Source of the DNA: Bradyrhizobium sp. CSA112
GTDB taxonomy: Bacteria; Pseudomonadota; Alphaproteobacteria; Rhizobiales; Xanthobacteraceae
Assembly: GCF_029051645.1 (NCBI RefSeq)
Contig: NZ_JAACFS010000002.1
Location: 372,001 to 436,000 of the forward strand
DNA length: 64,000 bases
Direction of reading: 5' to 3'
Shown here: one piece after another, positions 40,079 through 50,264 of the stretch
Layout: every line of letters starts with the position of its first letter
Position numbering within the stretch: position 1 is the stretch's first letter
Notes under the pieces: model-generated
The model's database searches: none
What the model was told of the DNA's origin: nothing
Seen by the model: the letters and a program-made list of their open reading frames with translations, nothing else
Program-made: the position numbers and the translations under genes

Positions 40079-40495
40079 ATGCGTCACGGCAAGGTTCATC
40101 GTAAGCTCAACCGCACCGCCGAGCATCGCCGCGCGATGTTCGCCAACATGTGCGCCGCGCTGATCAAGCACGAGCAGATCGTCACCACGCTGCCGAAGGC
40201 CAAGGAATTGCGCCCGATCGTCGAGAAGCTGATCACCCTCGGCAAGAAGGGTGGGCTCGCCATGCGCCGCCAGGCGATCTCCGAGATGCGCGACAAGGAT
40301 CAGGTCCGCAAGCTGTTCGATACGCTGGCGCCCCGCTACAAGGACCGCCAGGGCGGCTACACCCGCATCATCAAGGCCGGCTTCCGCTACGGCGACAACG
40401 CGCCGATGGCGGTGATCGAGTTCGTCGACCGCGACGTCGACGCCAAGGGCCTGGATTCCGGCCCGGTGCAGGAAAAGTCCGCCGAAGCGGCGTAA
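40079..40495 (+). CDS. rplQ: 50S ribosomal protein L17
   Basis: L17 sits on the back of the 50S subunit near the tunnel exit. The 138-residue product ([20 protein letters not shown]) has the family start and the [20 protein letters not shown] block. It is the last ribosomal gene of the run and ends before a strong terminator. Because a terminator also precedes it, it may rely on read-through or a promoter in 40000-40078. Confidence 0.98.
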   Translation: MRHGKVHRKLNRTAEHRRAMFANMCAALIKHEQIVTTLPKAKELRPIVEKLITLGKKGGLAMRRQAISEMRDKDQVRKLFDTLAPRYKDRQGGYTRIIKAGFRYGDNAPMAVIEFVDRDVDAKGLDSGPVQEKSAEAA

Positions 40496-40517
40496 GTCTT
40501 TCAAAATCGCAAGTTTC

Positions 40518-40548
40518 AAAAGCGGCGCTTCCAGCGCCGCTTTTTTTA
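40518..40548 (+). terminator. Rho-independent terminator after rplQ
   Basis: A perfect 12-bp stem (40518-40529 with 40533-40544) has a TCC loop and continues into a run of T. It closes the ribosomal gene run. Confidence 0.93.
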
Positions 40549-40690
40549 TTTGGTGTTCAAAACGCATACGATCTTCCAAACCGATCCAATGCGGTGTGAC
40601 GATCGCGGGAGCATCATTCTCGTTCTCGATAGTTCCCAGCCGGTAAGCGCCGCTCCCCAATCGCATCGCTCGCCCTAGAATGCCCTTTAA

Positions 40691-41080
40691 CTACGGAGCA
40701 CTACCGGTCGGCGCGTTGATCATGACTTCGATGTTGTATCCGTCAGGATCTAAGACGAAGCACGCGTAGTAATCCTCGCTGTAGGCGGGGCGAGGCCCAG
40801 GTGGACCATTATCCTGTGCGCCTGCGTCAAGCGCAGCTCGATAAAATCCGACGACCTCTTCCTTACTCTTTGCCCGAAAAGCCACATGCACGCGCGTATA
40901 CGGAGGAGGGCGTTCTGCCATTGCCGAACTTATTTCGAACAACCCATCACCAATATCAAACGCCCAGAAGATCCCTTCTTTACCAAATGAAATACTGTAC
41001 CCTAAAGGAGCGAACGACTTTTCATAGAAGTGCTTGCTTCTTTGGAGATCGCTTACAGCAATGGTGATGTGGTCGATCAT
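40691..41080 (-). CDS. VOC (glyoxalase/dioxygenase-fold) family protein
   Basis: A 129-residue single-domain vicinal-oxygen-chelate protein. It begins MIDHITIAVSDLQRSKHFYE, has a central RVHVAFRAKS strand with a metal-ligand His, and ends DYYACFVLDPDGYNIEVMI, where the Glu is the usual last metal ligand. Members act in glyoxalase-like, epimerase, dioxygenase or fosfomycin-resistance chemistry; this one cannot be assigned. ATG 41080 is preferred over TTG 41086. It is convergent with rplQ across the terminator, with about 135 nt of gene-free DNA between. Confidence 0.88.
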   Translation of the reverse strand: MIDHITIAVSDLQRSKHFYEKSFAPLGYSISFGKEGIFWAFDIGDGLFEISSAMAERPPPYTRVHVAFRAKSKEEVVGFYRAALDAGAQDNGPPGPRPAYSEDYYACFVLDPDGYNIEVMINAPTGSAP

Positions 41081-41361
41081 GGCCAACCTGCCCGTTAAGA
41101 CGTTTGCACGAACATAGGGACCGTAACGACGAATATTACCACACTGGGCGTACCGAGCGACGGGTCGCTAACAAACCTTGTCTGCGGCGGCGTCCGGGTC
41201 TGACCCCGATGGGGGTTGCCTCCAGAGCCGGATTTTCATCGCCTCGTCTGACGGGAGGCTCGCAGAGTCTATCAAGCGCACTTTTATTGGCCGACGCACC
41301 CGCGGCCTGGTTACCCCTGCGGCTTCATAGGAACCGTCGGAGCCCGTAGACGTTGACAGGT
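41081..41361. other. Gene-free interval
   Basis: This 281-nt stretch lies between divergent genes. I see no credible gene or RNA. It presumably holds the promoters of the VOC gene (minus) and the Gre-like gene (plus), but no clear -35/-10 pair was found. Confidence 0.4.
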
Positions 41362-41820
41362 ATGAGCAGAGCATTCGTCAAAGAAACACAGGACGTCGAA
41401 GATCTGCCTGATCGGCCGATCTCCGATCTTCCGAATGACGTGACGCCTGGGGGTCTCCACCAGATCGAACAAGCGTTGGCCGCGGCCGAGGCCGCCCATG
41501 CCGCAGCGCAATCCGCTGGCGACCGGGCAGCCCTGACCAGCGCCCGCCGCGACCTCCGCTATTGGAGTGCGCGCCGCGCCACAGCGACGGTGATTCCGGA
41601 GCCAACGGACAATTCGGTCGTGCGGCTCGGCCACACCGTCACCATCGTGCGCGACGATGACCGGCGACAGACGTTCCGGATCGTCGGCGAAGACGAGGCC
41701 GACCCCGCACGTGGGACAATCTCGCACGCGTCGCCGCTGGCGCGCGCGCTGTTCGGCAAGGGTGTCGGCGATGTCGGCGTCGTCGCCGGAGGTGAAGCAG
41801 AGATCGTCGAAATACGGTGA
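41362..41820 (+). CDS. GreA/GreB-family (Gre-like) protein
   Basis: A 152-residue protein that begins MSRAFVKE, as GreB-type transcript cleavage factors of rhizobia do. A short Ala-rich helical N-terminal part follows (residues 30-75), where full Gre factors have a long coiled coil. It ends in a FKBP-like C-terminal domain (FRIVGEDEADPARGTISHAS, then PLARALFGKGVGDVGVV). Gre factors enter the RNA polymerase secondary channel. The altered, Ala-rich N-terminus raises doubt whether cleavage activity is kept; an Rnk-like or competing role is possible. ATG at 41362 is chosen over TTG 41353. Confidence 0.82.
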   Translation: MSRAFVKETQDVEDLPDRPISDLPNDVTPGGLHQIEQALAAAEAAHAAAQSAGDRAALTSARRDLRYWSARRATATVIPEPTDNSVVRLGHTVTIVRDDDRRQTFRIVGEDEADPARGTISHASPLARALFGKGVGDVGVVAGGEAEIVEIR

Positions 41821-41843
41821 TCAATTGTGGTCGGAGGTTTGCG

Positions 41844-42140
41844 ATGTCGGCCTATGTTATTTCCGAAGTTGAGATGCGCGATGCGGCGGGTTTCGAGGCT
41901 TATCGCATCATCGCCGCGAAGACGATCGCGCAGTATGGCGGGCGCTATTTAGTCCGCCGCGGCGTCGCAAATTTGATCGAAGGCGGCCCACCACCGAAAA
42001 CCATCATTGTCGTCGAATTTCCAACGATGGAGCGTTTGCGCGAGTGGTACGGCTCGTCGGAATACGCGGAGGCTCTGAAGGTGCGGCAGACAGCGCTGAA
42101 TCGACGACTGATTTTCGTTGAGGGCGTCGCGCCAACTTGA
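41844..42140 (+). CDS. DUF1330 domain protein
   Basis: A 98-residue protein of the dimeric alpha+beta-barrel DUF1330 family (MSAYVISEVEMRDAAGFEAY, then IIVVEFPTMERLREWYGSSEY). Its length is normal. The start at 41844 is supported by GGAGG just upstream. The function of the family is not known. It is 23 nt downstream of the Gre-like gene and may share its transcript. Confidence 0.88.
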   Translation: MSAYVISEVEMRDAAGFEAYRIIAAKTIAQYGGRYLVRRGVANLIEGGPPPKTIIVVEFPTMERLREWYGSSEYAEALKVRQTALNRRLIFVEGVAPT

Positions 42141-42288
42141 GCTGCAGTGCGATGTCGCGCTGAAAGCGGCGCGTCAGGCAATAGCTTTGCGCATTCAACG
42201 CCTTGCGGTGCGGCATTCTTCTCGGAACAAGAGGGCGAAGAATCTGTTTTTCCCGCAGCCGCGCTGATGCGGTTAGAGGAGGAACAAG

Positions 42289-42636
42289 ATGAAGAAGCTG
42301 TTCATGATTGCGGCCGCCGCGTCGCTGGTTGCGACGATGGCCAGCGCCCAAACCACCGTTGAAACCGAAACCACGACCGGAGTTGCGGGCGCGACGATCC
42401 GGATCGAGCCGGAATATCGCACCAAGATCAAGAGCTATGTGACCAAGCACAAGATCCGTCCGGTGGAAACACGGGAAAGGATCGTGGTTGGCGCCAGAGT
42501 GCCGACAGAAGTCGAACTCGAGCCGGTGCCTTCGGATTGGGGCCCGACAGTAACGAAGTATCGCTACGTCTACTCGAACAACCGCGTGATGCTGGTCGAT
42601 CCCGCCACACGCACCGTGGTGCATGAGATCGATTGA
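42289..42636 (+). CDS. Exported DUF1236 protein
   Basis: A 115-residue protein with a clear Sec signal peptide (MKKLFMIAAAASLVATMASA, cleavage after about residue 20). It is followed by a small DUF1236-type domain (RIEPEYRTKIKSYV, then VPSDWGPTVTKYRYVYSNN). GAGGAGG precedes the ATG. The family is frequent in rhizobial periplasms, with no established role. It ends just before a bidirectional-looking terminator. Confidence 0.87.
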   Translation: MKKLFMIAAAASLVATMASAQTTVETETTTGVAGATIRIEPEYRTKIKSYVTKHKIRPVETRERIVVGARVPTEVELEPVPSDWGPTVTKYRYVYSNNRVMLVDPATRTVVHEID

Positions 42637-42660
42637 ACAATCGATTGACGCCCTTCATAA

Positions 42661-42687
42661 AAAGGGCCGCCTTGTTGGCGGCCCTTT
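42661..42687. terminator. Terminator between convergent genes
   Basis: A perfect 11-bp stem (42661-42671 with 42677-42687) has A-rich sequence on one side and TTT on the other. It can serve the DUF1236 gene (plus) and the Gly/Tyr-rich gene (minus). Confidence 0.8.
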
Positions 42688-42699
42688 CGACTTGATGCA

Positions 42700-43071
42700 T
42701 CACCAATGATGCCAGTGGCGGCGATGGTAAAACCGCGGACCATAGAATCGCGGACCGCCATAGTAGGCGAATGCCGGGCGAACCACGCGACGGTAGCGAA
42801 CGACAGGGTAATAAGGCTCGTCGTAATATCCGCCATAGTAAGCCGGCGCATACCCGCCATAATAGCGCGGGTAGCCATAATATCCGTAACCCGGACCATA
42901 GGCGTAGGCGCTCGAGGCCAGTCCGCCAATTACGGCGCCCGCGATCAGTCCGCCAGCCACGGCCGGGAAAAATCCCCCGCCGCGCCAGTGGGCTTCCGCC
43001 GGCGACGGTGCGGTTACCGCCGTCAAGCCCAGGACCGCCGCTGCGGCCAAAGCCAAAGGTGCTTTCCTCAT
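42700..43071 (-). CDS. Exported Gly/Tyr-rich protein
   Basis: A 123-residue protein with a signal peptide (cleavage near SPAEA, residue 27) and then a short glycine-zipper-like hydrophobic stretch (VAGGLIAGAVIGGLASS). It then has about 60 residues of Tyr-, Gly- and Pro-rich low complexity (YGPGYGYYGYPRYYGG and similar), ending in a His/Arg-rich tail. It resembles small exported proteins common in Bradyrhizobiaceae. Surface or envelope association is likely; no function is known. Confidence 0.82.
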   Translation of the reverse strand: MRKAPLALAAAAVLGLTAVTAPSPAEAHWRGGGFFPAVAGGLIAGAVIGGLASSAYAYGPGYGYYGYPRYYGGYAPAYYGGYYDEPYYPVVRYRRVVRPAFAYYGGPRFYGPRFYHRRHWHHW

Positions 43072-43264
43072 GGATAACTCCTTTCCGTAATTCAGACGCC
43101 CAATACTTTACATTCGAGCGAAGTTCGCTCTTTCGCAAAAACGGACACTTGCTAAACACATTCGAGTGAAGTTCGTTGCCCAAGTGCCGGCTTCAAGACC
43201 GCCCTGGCGTCAGATTTAACTTTGATGAACGAACGTTCAGGCGACGGCTTCGAATGGAGCCGGA
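43072..43264. other. Gene-free interval
   Basis: A relatively AT-rich 193-nt interval, upstream of the Gly/Tyr-rich gene and downstream of the amidase. The word TTCGAGCGAAGTTCG / TTCGAGTGAAGTTCG occurs twice (near 43113 and 43162), which could mark a regulatory site. No gene is seen. Confidence 0.4.
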
Positions 43265-44758
43265 TCAATCGAAATCCAGAAAGCCGGGCCGGCCGGACAT
43301 CGGCGGCTGGCGGCGCAGCCAGGCGAGATCCGGCATCGGACGGGCCGTCTCCGGATTGGCGCCAAGCAGCGCCTCGATTTCGCGGGCAACCGAAAGCGTC
43401 GCGACATCGCCGCCTCGCGGGCCGATGATCTGGATGCCGAACGGCAATCCGGCACCGTCGCGACCGGCCGGTATCGCCACCGCCGGGTGTCCGGCATTGG
43501 TCACGGCATAGGCCAACGCCAGCCAGTGAAAATAGCTTTTGGTCGGCGTGCCATCGATAGCGGCCGGGTAGAGCTCCGACCAGGGCCGCGGGCTGATCGT
43601 GACCGTCGGCGCAATGACAAAATCATGCTCGCCGAAGAATGTCTGCCAGCTTCGGTAAAGCGCGGTCTGCAGCGAGAGCGCACGCGCCACGTCGAGGGCG
43701 GAATAGCCAAGTCCCTCGGCGACGTTGTCGCTGATATTGGGACCCACCTTGTCGGGATATTTCTCCGCAAGCTCCCGGTGCCGGCCCAGAAATGCGACAG
43801 CGCGCAGGATCCGGAACACCTCGTCAGCGTGGCTGCAATCAGGATGGGTCCATTCGAGGCTGCGGAATGCCGATCCGAACGTCGCGAGCTTCTTCTTGAA
43901 CGTCTCGGCGATCGCGCGCTCCGTCGGGGCAAATCCGAAATCGCATGTCGCCGCGATGCGCAAGGTGGCGAGATCGGTCCGTGGCGGATCGCGATAGGTC
44001 TCGCGCACGGGCGTTCCGCCGGCGTGAAGGATGGCCGACAGCGGATCGCGCGCGTCGCGATCCAGCATGCAGGAAAGCATAAGACACGCGTCCGATACAT
44101 TTCTTGCCATCGGCCCGAGCTGTGAGATCTGCAGCCAGGCCATGTTGCGGCTGTTGCTGGCGATCAACCCGGGCGAGGGGCGGAATCCGACGACCCCGCA
44201 AAACGCGGCGGGGTTCCTGACCGACCCCCCGGTATCCGAACCGGTCGCCAGCGGTACCATGCCGGTGGCGAGTGCCACCGCCGATCCGCCGGACGAGCCG
44301 GCGGCGGAGCGCTCGGGGTCGAACGGGTTGCCGGTGGCACCATGAAGCGCATTGCGGGTGTTACCGCCCGCGCCCCATTCGGGGACGTTGGTCTTGCCGA
44401 CGACGATGGCGCCCGCGCGCTTGAGCATCGCGACAACAGCTTCATCCTCGGCTGCGACGTTGTCAGCAAACAGCACGCTGCCGAAGCTCGTCGGTAGCCC
44501 CTTGGCGTCAATCAGATCCTTGACCCCGAGCGGAAGTCCGTGCAGCGGGCCAAGCGCGTCGCCCCGCATGACGGCGGCCTCGCTCTCCTGTGCTGCCGTG
44601 CGCGCGCTGTCAAACGAGCGCGCGATGATCGCATTGACGGAGGGATCGATCTCCTCGATGCGCCGGATGCAACTGTCCATGAGCTCGACCGGCGAAAGCT
44701 TGCGCTCGCCGATCAGCGCCCGGGCGGTCACCGCGGGCAGATCGCACGGCTCGGTCAT
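43265..44758 (-). CDS. Amidase-signature family hydrolase
   Basis: A 497-residue amidase of the Ser-cisSer-Lys class. The triad is visible: K80 in LPLGVKD, cis-Ser S155 in GSSGGS and nucleophile S179 in DTGGSV. The rest of the AS core is intact (NPAAFCGVVGFRPSPG). It hydrolyses an amide; the substrate is not deducible, and GatA is unlikely since no gatB or gatC is nearby. The Bug-type binding protein gene lies 7 nt upstream on the same strand, so uptake and hydrolysis of one compound is plausible. Confidence 0.9.
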   Translation of the reverse strand: MTEPCDLPAVTARALIGERKLSPVELMDSCIRRIEEIDPSVNAIIARSFDSARTAAQESEAAVMRGDALGPLHGLPLGVKDLIDAKGLPTSFGSVLFADNVAAEDEAVVAMLKRAGAIVVGKTNVPEWGAGGNTRNALHGATGNPFDPERSAAGSSGGSAVALATGMVPLATGSDTGGSVRNPAAFCGVVGFRPSPGLIASNSRNMAWLQISQLGPMARNVSDACLMLSCMLDRDARDPLSAILHAGGTPVRETYRDPPRTDLATLRIAATCDFGFAPTERAIAETFKKKLATFGSAFRSLEWTHPDCSHADEVFRILRAVAFLGRHRELAEKYPDKVGPNISDNVAEGLGYSALDVARALSLQTALYRSWQTFFGEHDFVIAPTVTISPRPWSELYPAAIDGTPTKSYFHWLALAYAVTNAGHPAVAIPAGRDGAGLPFGIQIIGPRGGDVATLSVAREIEALLGANPETARPMPDLAWLRRQPPMSGRPGFLDFD

Positions 44759-44765
44759 GTCAGGA

Positions 44766-45743
44766 TTACTCTTCCTTGATCCCGCCCTTGCGGGCCAGTT
44801 CCTTCATCTCGGCGGTTTCCCTGGCGATGAATCCCGGCCAGTCCGAATAGCGCTTGAAGCCAGCTTCGTACCCGACTTTCTGGAAGCGTTCGATCACCTG
44901 GGGGCTTGCGATCGCCTCTTCCAGCACCGAGGCCAGCCGGTCGCGAATGGCCGGGGGGATTTTCTTGGGCGCCACCACGGTACCCCATGAGACAAGGTCG
45001 ATATTGGGGTAGCCGAGTTCGGCGAGTGTCGGAACGTCGGGAAGGAACGGCGAGCGTTTAGCCGAGAACACCGCCAGCGGACGAACCGTGCCGGATTCGA
45101 GCAGCGGCCTGATCGCGATGACGGTGTCGACGTGGTACTCGATATGCTTGCCCATCAGGTCGTTCATCGCGGGCGCGCTTCCCTTGTAGGGCAGGTGCAC
45201 CATCTTGACCCCGGCACTCGATTTGAAGAGCTCGCCGGCAAAATGCGAAATGGTCGCCACGCCAAAGGAAGCCAGCGACAGCTTGTCGGGATTAGCCTTG
45301 GCCGCAGCGACCAGCGCCGCGACGTCCTTGATTGGATTGTCGCGATGGGTAACCAGCACCATGGCCAGGGTGCCGGTCTGGCCGATCGGCTCGAAATCCC
45401 TGGCGCTGTCGTATGGCACGGTCTCCTTCACCGCATGCTGCAGGGTAAAGGTCGAATTCGAGCTGGCGAACAGGGTGTATCCATCGGCAGCCGCGTTGGC
45501 AGCCTCCTTGGCCGCGATTGTGGTGCCGCCGCCAGGGCGATTGAGCACAATCACGGGCTTGCCCAGACGCGCCTCTAGCTCGCCGGCAATGATGCGCCCG
45601 ACGACGTCGGAGGCTCCGCCCGGCGGGAAGGGCACGATCAACTGCAGCGGTTTTTCGGGGTAGCCAGCTTGCGCTACTGCGATCGACGCGCAGCCTACCA
45701 CGCAGGCCGACGCTATCGCGGCCGTCAAAAACATCCGGATCAT
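44766..45743 (-). CDS. Tripartite tricarboxylate transporter (Bug-type) periplasmic binding protein
   Basis: A 325-residue periplasmic solute receptor of the Bug/TctC family. It has a signal peptide ending near AVAQA (residue 26), then YPEKPLQLIVPFPPGGASDVVGRI, the first ligand loop, and GYTLFASSNSTF, the second. No tctA or tctB genes lie here, so it is an orphan receptor, as in many rhizobia and Burkholderiales. Such receptors bind carboxylates or amides. It is co-transcribed with the amidase. Confidence 0.92.
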   Translation of the reverse strand: MIRMFLTAAIASACVVGCASIAVAQAGYPEKPLQLIVPFPPGGASDVVGRIIAGELEARLGKPVIVLNRPGGGTTIAAKEAANAAADGYTLFASSNSTFTLQHAVKETVPYDSARDFEPIGQTGTLAMVLVTHRDNPIKDVAALVAAAKANPDKLSLASFGVATISHFAGELFKSSAGVKMVHLPYKGSAPAMNDLMGKHIEYHVDTVIAIRPLLESGTVRPLAVFSAKRSPFLPDVPTLAELGYPNIDLVSWGTVVAPKKIPPAIRDRLASVLEEAIASPQVIERFQKVGYEAGFKRYSDWPGFIARETAEMKELARKGGIKEE

Positions 45744-45872
45744 ATCGAAACAGGTCTCCTGTCTTCCGTGTGCCCCGGCAATTCGCGCCGGGGGTTTCGG
45801 CGACAGCCATCCCGGATCGATGGGACAGGGTCCCTTGAATCGACTTTCCGATCAACCCTGTTTATTGGGCCG

Positions 45873-46886
45873 CTACCACCCCTCCAGCACGATCTTGCCG
45901 CGCGACTTGCCGCTTTCCAAAAGCGCATGGGCGCGCTTTAGATTGGCCGCGTTGATGGTGCCGAAAGTTTGGTCGAGCGTGGTGCGCAGCACGCCCTTGT
46001 CGAGGAGGTCTGCCACATCGTTGAGCAGATGGTGCTGGGCGATCATGTCCGCCGTCTGGAATGACGAGCGAGTGAACATCGACTCCCAATGGATCGAAAC
46101 CGCCTTGCCCTTGAATGCACTAACGGTGAATTCCGGGGGATCATCGATCAGGCCGAACTTGCCTTGCGGGGCGATGAAGTCGGCGATCGCCTTGTAATGC
46201 TGGTCGGTGAAGGTAAGGCTCGCGACCAGCGCCACCGGCGGCGCCTTTAGCTGCTCGATCTGCTCCTTCATCGGTTTGGAATGATCGATCACGGCGTGCG
46301 CGCCGAGGTCGAGGCACCATTTTTGCGACTCCGGCCGTGTGGCGGTGGCGACCACCGTCAGGCCAGTGAGGCGGCGCGCAAGCTGGATCAGGATCGAGCC
46401 GACGCCACCGGCGCCGCCGGTAATCAGCAGGGTGCGCGGATCGAGGCTCTTGCCCGGCACGGCGCCGAGCCGGTCGAACAACAATTCCCAGGCGGTGATC
46501 GAGGTCAGCGGCAGTGCGGCGGCCTGTGCGAACGACAGCGATTTCGGCTTCTTGCCGACGATCCGCTCGTCGACCAGGTGAAATTCCGCATTCGTGCCCT
46601 GGCGCAGGATCGAGCCCGCGTAAAACACTTCGTCGCCCGGCTTGAACAGGGTCACGTCGGGGCCGACGGCATCGACGATTCCTGCGGCGTCATAGCCCAG
46701 GATCTTGGTCTCGCCCTCGGGCGGGGCGGCGCGCTTGCGGACCTTGTAATCGACCGGGTTGGCGGAGATCGCCTCGACGGCGACTCTGATGTCGCGGCCC
46801 TTCGGTTCCGGTTTGGCGGCCTCGAAATCGATCAGCGATTGCGCGTCCTCGATGGGGAGCGATTTTTTGTACCCGACAGCTTTCAT
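45873..46886 (-). CDS. Zinc-type alcohol dehydrogenase / quinone oxidoreductase family protein
   Basis: A 337-residue MDR-superfamily oxidoreductase that starts MKAVGYKKSLPIEDAQSL. It has PVDYKVRKR and KILGYDAAGIVDAVG in the catalytic domain and LLITGGAGGVGSILIQLAR as the NADPH-binding loop. The structural-zinc cysteines are absent. It belongs to the subgroup of the ZADH/YhdH-like reductases acting on quinones or enals. ATG 46886 has AGGAGG at 46894-46899. It is divergent from an HxlR-family regulator 189 nt away, which suggests control by that regulator. Confidence 0.9.
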   Translation of the reverse strand: MKAVGYKKSLPIEDAQSLIDFEAAKPEPKGRDIRVAVEAISANPVDYKVRKRAAPPEGETKILGYDAAGIVDAVGPDVTLFKPGDEVFYAGSILRQGTNAEFHLVDERIVGKKPKSLSFAQAAALPLTSITAWELLFDRLGAVPGKSLDPRTLLITGGAGGVGSILIQLARRLTGLTVVATATRPESQKWCLDLGAHAVIDHSKPMKEQIEQLKAPPVALVASLTFTDQHYKAIADFIAPQGKFGLIDDPPEFTVSAFKGKAVSIHWESMFTRSSFQTADMIAQHHLLNDVADLLDKGVLRTTLDQTFGTINAANLKRAHALLESGKSRGKIVLEGW

Positions 46887-47075
46887 GTCAGTGCCTCCTG
46901 CGTCGTTTGAAAAGGTCTCTATTTCTGACGCGTTTTCTTCACGCGAACCGGCTCCACTTCGCTTGAAAACGCTTTCGCCGCCTAACTGTCGCGCTGGCAT
47001 CCACTTGGCAAGTACTGTAAATATGGGGAACTAGTCCCTGTTTGGATACTATTGGGAAAACCCCCAGGAAAACTC
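46887..47075. promoter_or_regulatory. Divergent control region of the oxidoreductase and HxlR genes
   Basis: A 189-nt intergenic region. Near the HxlR gene, GGGA-N5-TCCC (47026-47038) sits within a less GC-rich stretch that also has TTGGCA at 47005-47010. HxlR regulators bind short dyads in such divergent regions. The operator call is tentative. Confidence 0.4.
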
Positions 47076-47453
47076 ATGAAACGGCGAGATTTTGCCCGTC
47101 GGCCGGGCTGCGCGGTTGAAGCCACGCTCGATCTGATCGACGGCAAGTGGAAAGGGGTGATCCTGTTTCATCTGCAGGCCGGCACCCAGCGCTTCGGGGA
47201 GTTGCGGCGGCGGATGCCCGGGATTACCCAGCGCATGCTGACCAAGCAGCTTCGGGCGCTCGAGGACGACAAGCTCGTGGTTCGCAAGGTCTATGCCGAG
47301 GTGCCGCCGCGGGTCGAGTATACGCTGTCGGAGATCGGCGAGAGCCTGCGTCCTGTCATCGAGACGTTGCGGGCGTGGGGCGAGGGCCATCAGGAGCGGC
47401 TATCCTGTGCGCCGGCGCCGGACGCCGCCAAAGTGCCCGATCGCGCGGCGTAG
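47076..47453 (+). CDS. HxlR-family transcriptional regulator
   Basis: A 125-residue winged-helix regulator of the HxlR (MarR-like) family. C11 lies in GCAVEATLDLIDGKWK, and the recognition region reads LRRRMPGITQRMLTKQLRAL, followed by the wing VPPRVEYTLSEIGESL. Members such as YodB and QorR sense electrophiles or quinones with that N-terminal Cys and repress a divergent reductase. The arrangement with the divergent reductase matches. ATG at 47076 is preferred over TTG 47052. Confidence 0.92.
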   Translation: MKRRDFARRPGCAVEATLDLIDGKWKGVILFHLQAGTQRFGELRRRMPGITQRMLTKQLRALEDDKLVVRKVYAEVPPRVEYTLSEIGESLRPVIETLRAWGEGHQERLSCAPAPDAAKVPDRAA

Positions 47454-47535
47454 CTGCCGGTATTGTATGCCGCTTTATCTTCTCTCGTTGCCGCCTCGCA
47501 TCTATATGTGGGGCGCTGAATTCCGGGATTTTCGC

Positions 47536-48926
<1,391 letters not shown>

Positions 48927-48930
<4 letters not shown>

Positions 48931-50264
48931 GTCCGAAGCGACCACGCGAGGTAGCCAACCTCTTCGCTGCGGCGGGGATGGAGCAGGATGCGCCGCATCC
49001 GCTGCCGGACAGGCTGCGCCCGCGTTCGCTTTCCGACGTCGTCGGGCAGGATCATATCCTCGGTGCCGACGGCGCGCTGACGCGCATGCTGGAGACGCGC
49101 ACGCTGGGCTCGCTGGTGTTTTGGGGGCCGCCCGGTACCGGCAAGACCACGGTGGCGCGGCTGTTGGCTGACGCCACCGAACTGCATTTCGAGCAGATTT
49201 CCGCGGTGTTTTCCGGCGTCGCCGACCTGAAGAAGGTGTTCGACGCGGCGCGCGCCCGGCGCGAAATGGGCAAGGGCACGCTGTTGTTCGTCGACGAGGT
49301 GCATCGTTTCAACCGTGCGCAGCAGGATTCGTTTCTGCCCGTGATGGAAGACGGCACCGTGGTGCTGGTCGGCGCCACCACGGAAAATCCGTCGTTCGAG
49401 CTCAACGCCGCGCTTCTGTCGCGGGCGCGCGTGCTGGTGTTTCATTCGCTCGATGCTGCCGCGATCGAAAAACTCTTCGTGCATGCCGAGAAGGTCGAGG
49501 GGAGGAGGCTGCCGCTCGATGCGGAGGCGCGCGCCGTGCTGGTGCGGATGGCCGATGGCGACGGCCGCGCGGCGCTGACCTTGGCCGAAGAGGTCTGGCG
49601 GGCCGCGCGCAAGGACGAAATCTTCAATGCCGCACAATTGCAGGAGATCCTGCAACGACGCGCGCCGATCTACGACAAGTCCGCCGACGGCCATTACAAC
49701 CTGATTTCGGCGCTGCATAAATCGGTGCGCGGCTCCGATCCCGATGCGGCGCTGTATTACCTCGCGCGCATGCTGGACGCCGGCGAGGATCCGCTGTTCC
49801 TGGCGCGGCGCGTGGTGCGAATGGCGGTGGAGGATATCGGCCTTGCCGATCCGCAGGCGCTGGTGATCTGCAATGCCGCCAAGGATGCCTTCGATTTTCT
49901 TGGGTCTCCCGAGGGCGAACTCGCGATCGCGCAGGCCGTGATCTATCTCGCCACCGCGCCGAAATCGAACGCCGCCTACACGGCCTTCGGTGCTGCGATG
50001 CGTACGGCGAAAGAGGGCGGCTCGCTATTGCCGCCAAAGCATATTCTCAACTCGCCGACCAAGCTGATGAAGTCGGAAGGTTATGGCTCGGGTTACGCAT
50101 ACGACCACGATGCGCCCGACGCCTTCTCCGGGCAGGACTATTTTCCGGAAGCGCTGGGGCGGCAGACCTTCTATGATCCGCCGGACCGCGGGTTCGAGCG
50201 CGAAATCCGCAAGCGGCTGGATTACTGGGCGAAGCTGCGCAAGGAACGAGGCCATCGCGAATGA
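48927..50264 (+). CDS. rarA: Replication-associated recombination protein A (AAA+ ATPase)
   Basis: RarA (MgsA) is a tetrameric AAA+ ATPase that acts at stalled replication forks. The 445-residue product has Walker A GPPGTGKTT (about residue 67), Walker B LLFVDEVHRF (about 119), sensor VGATTENPSFELN, and the C-terminal tetramer domain with KSVRGSDPDAALYYLARM and VYLATAPKSNAAYTA-like segments. It overlaps the protease upstream and the TPR gene downstream by 4 nt each (ATGA), so the three genes form one operon. Confidence 0.95.

Noticed and set aside
41104-41349. 81-codon frame in the interval before the Gre-like gene
   Set aside because: Arg/Pro/Leu-rich composition, no ribosome binding site, no conserved look; treated as noncoding.
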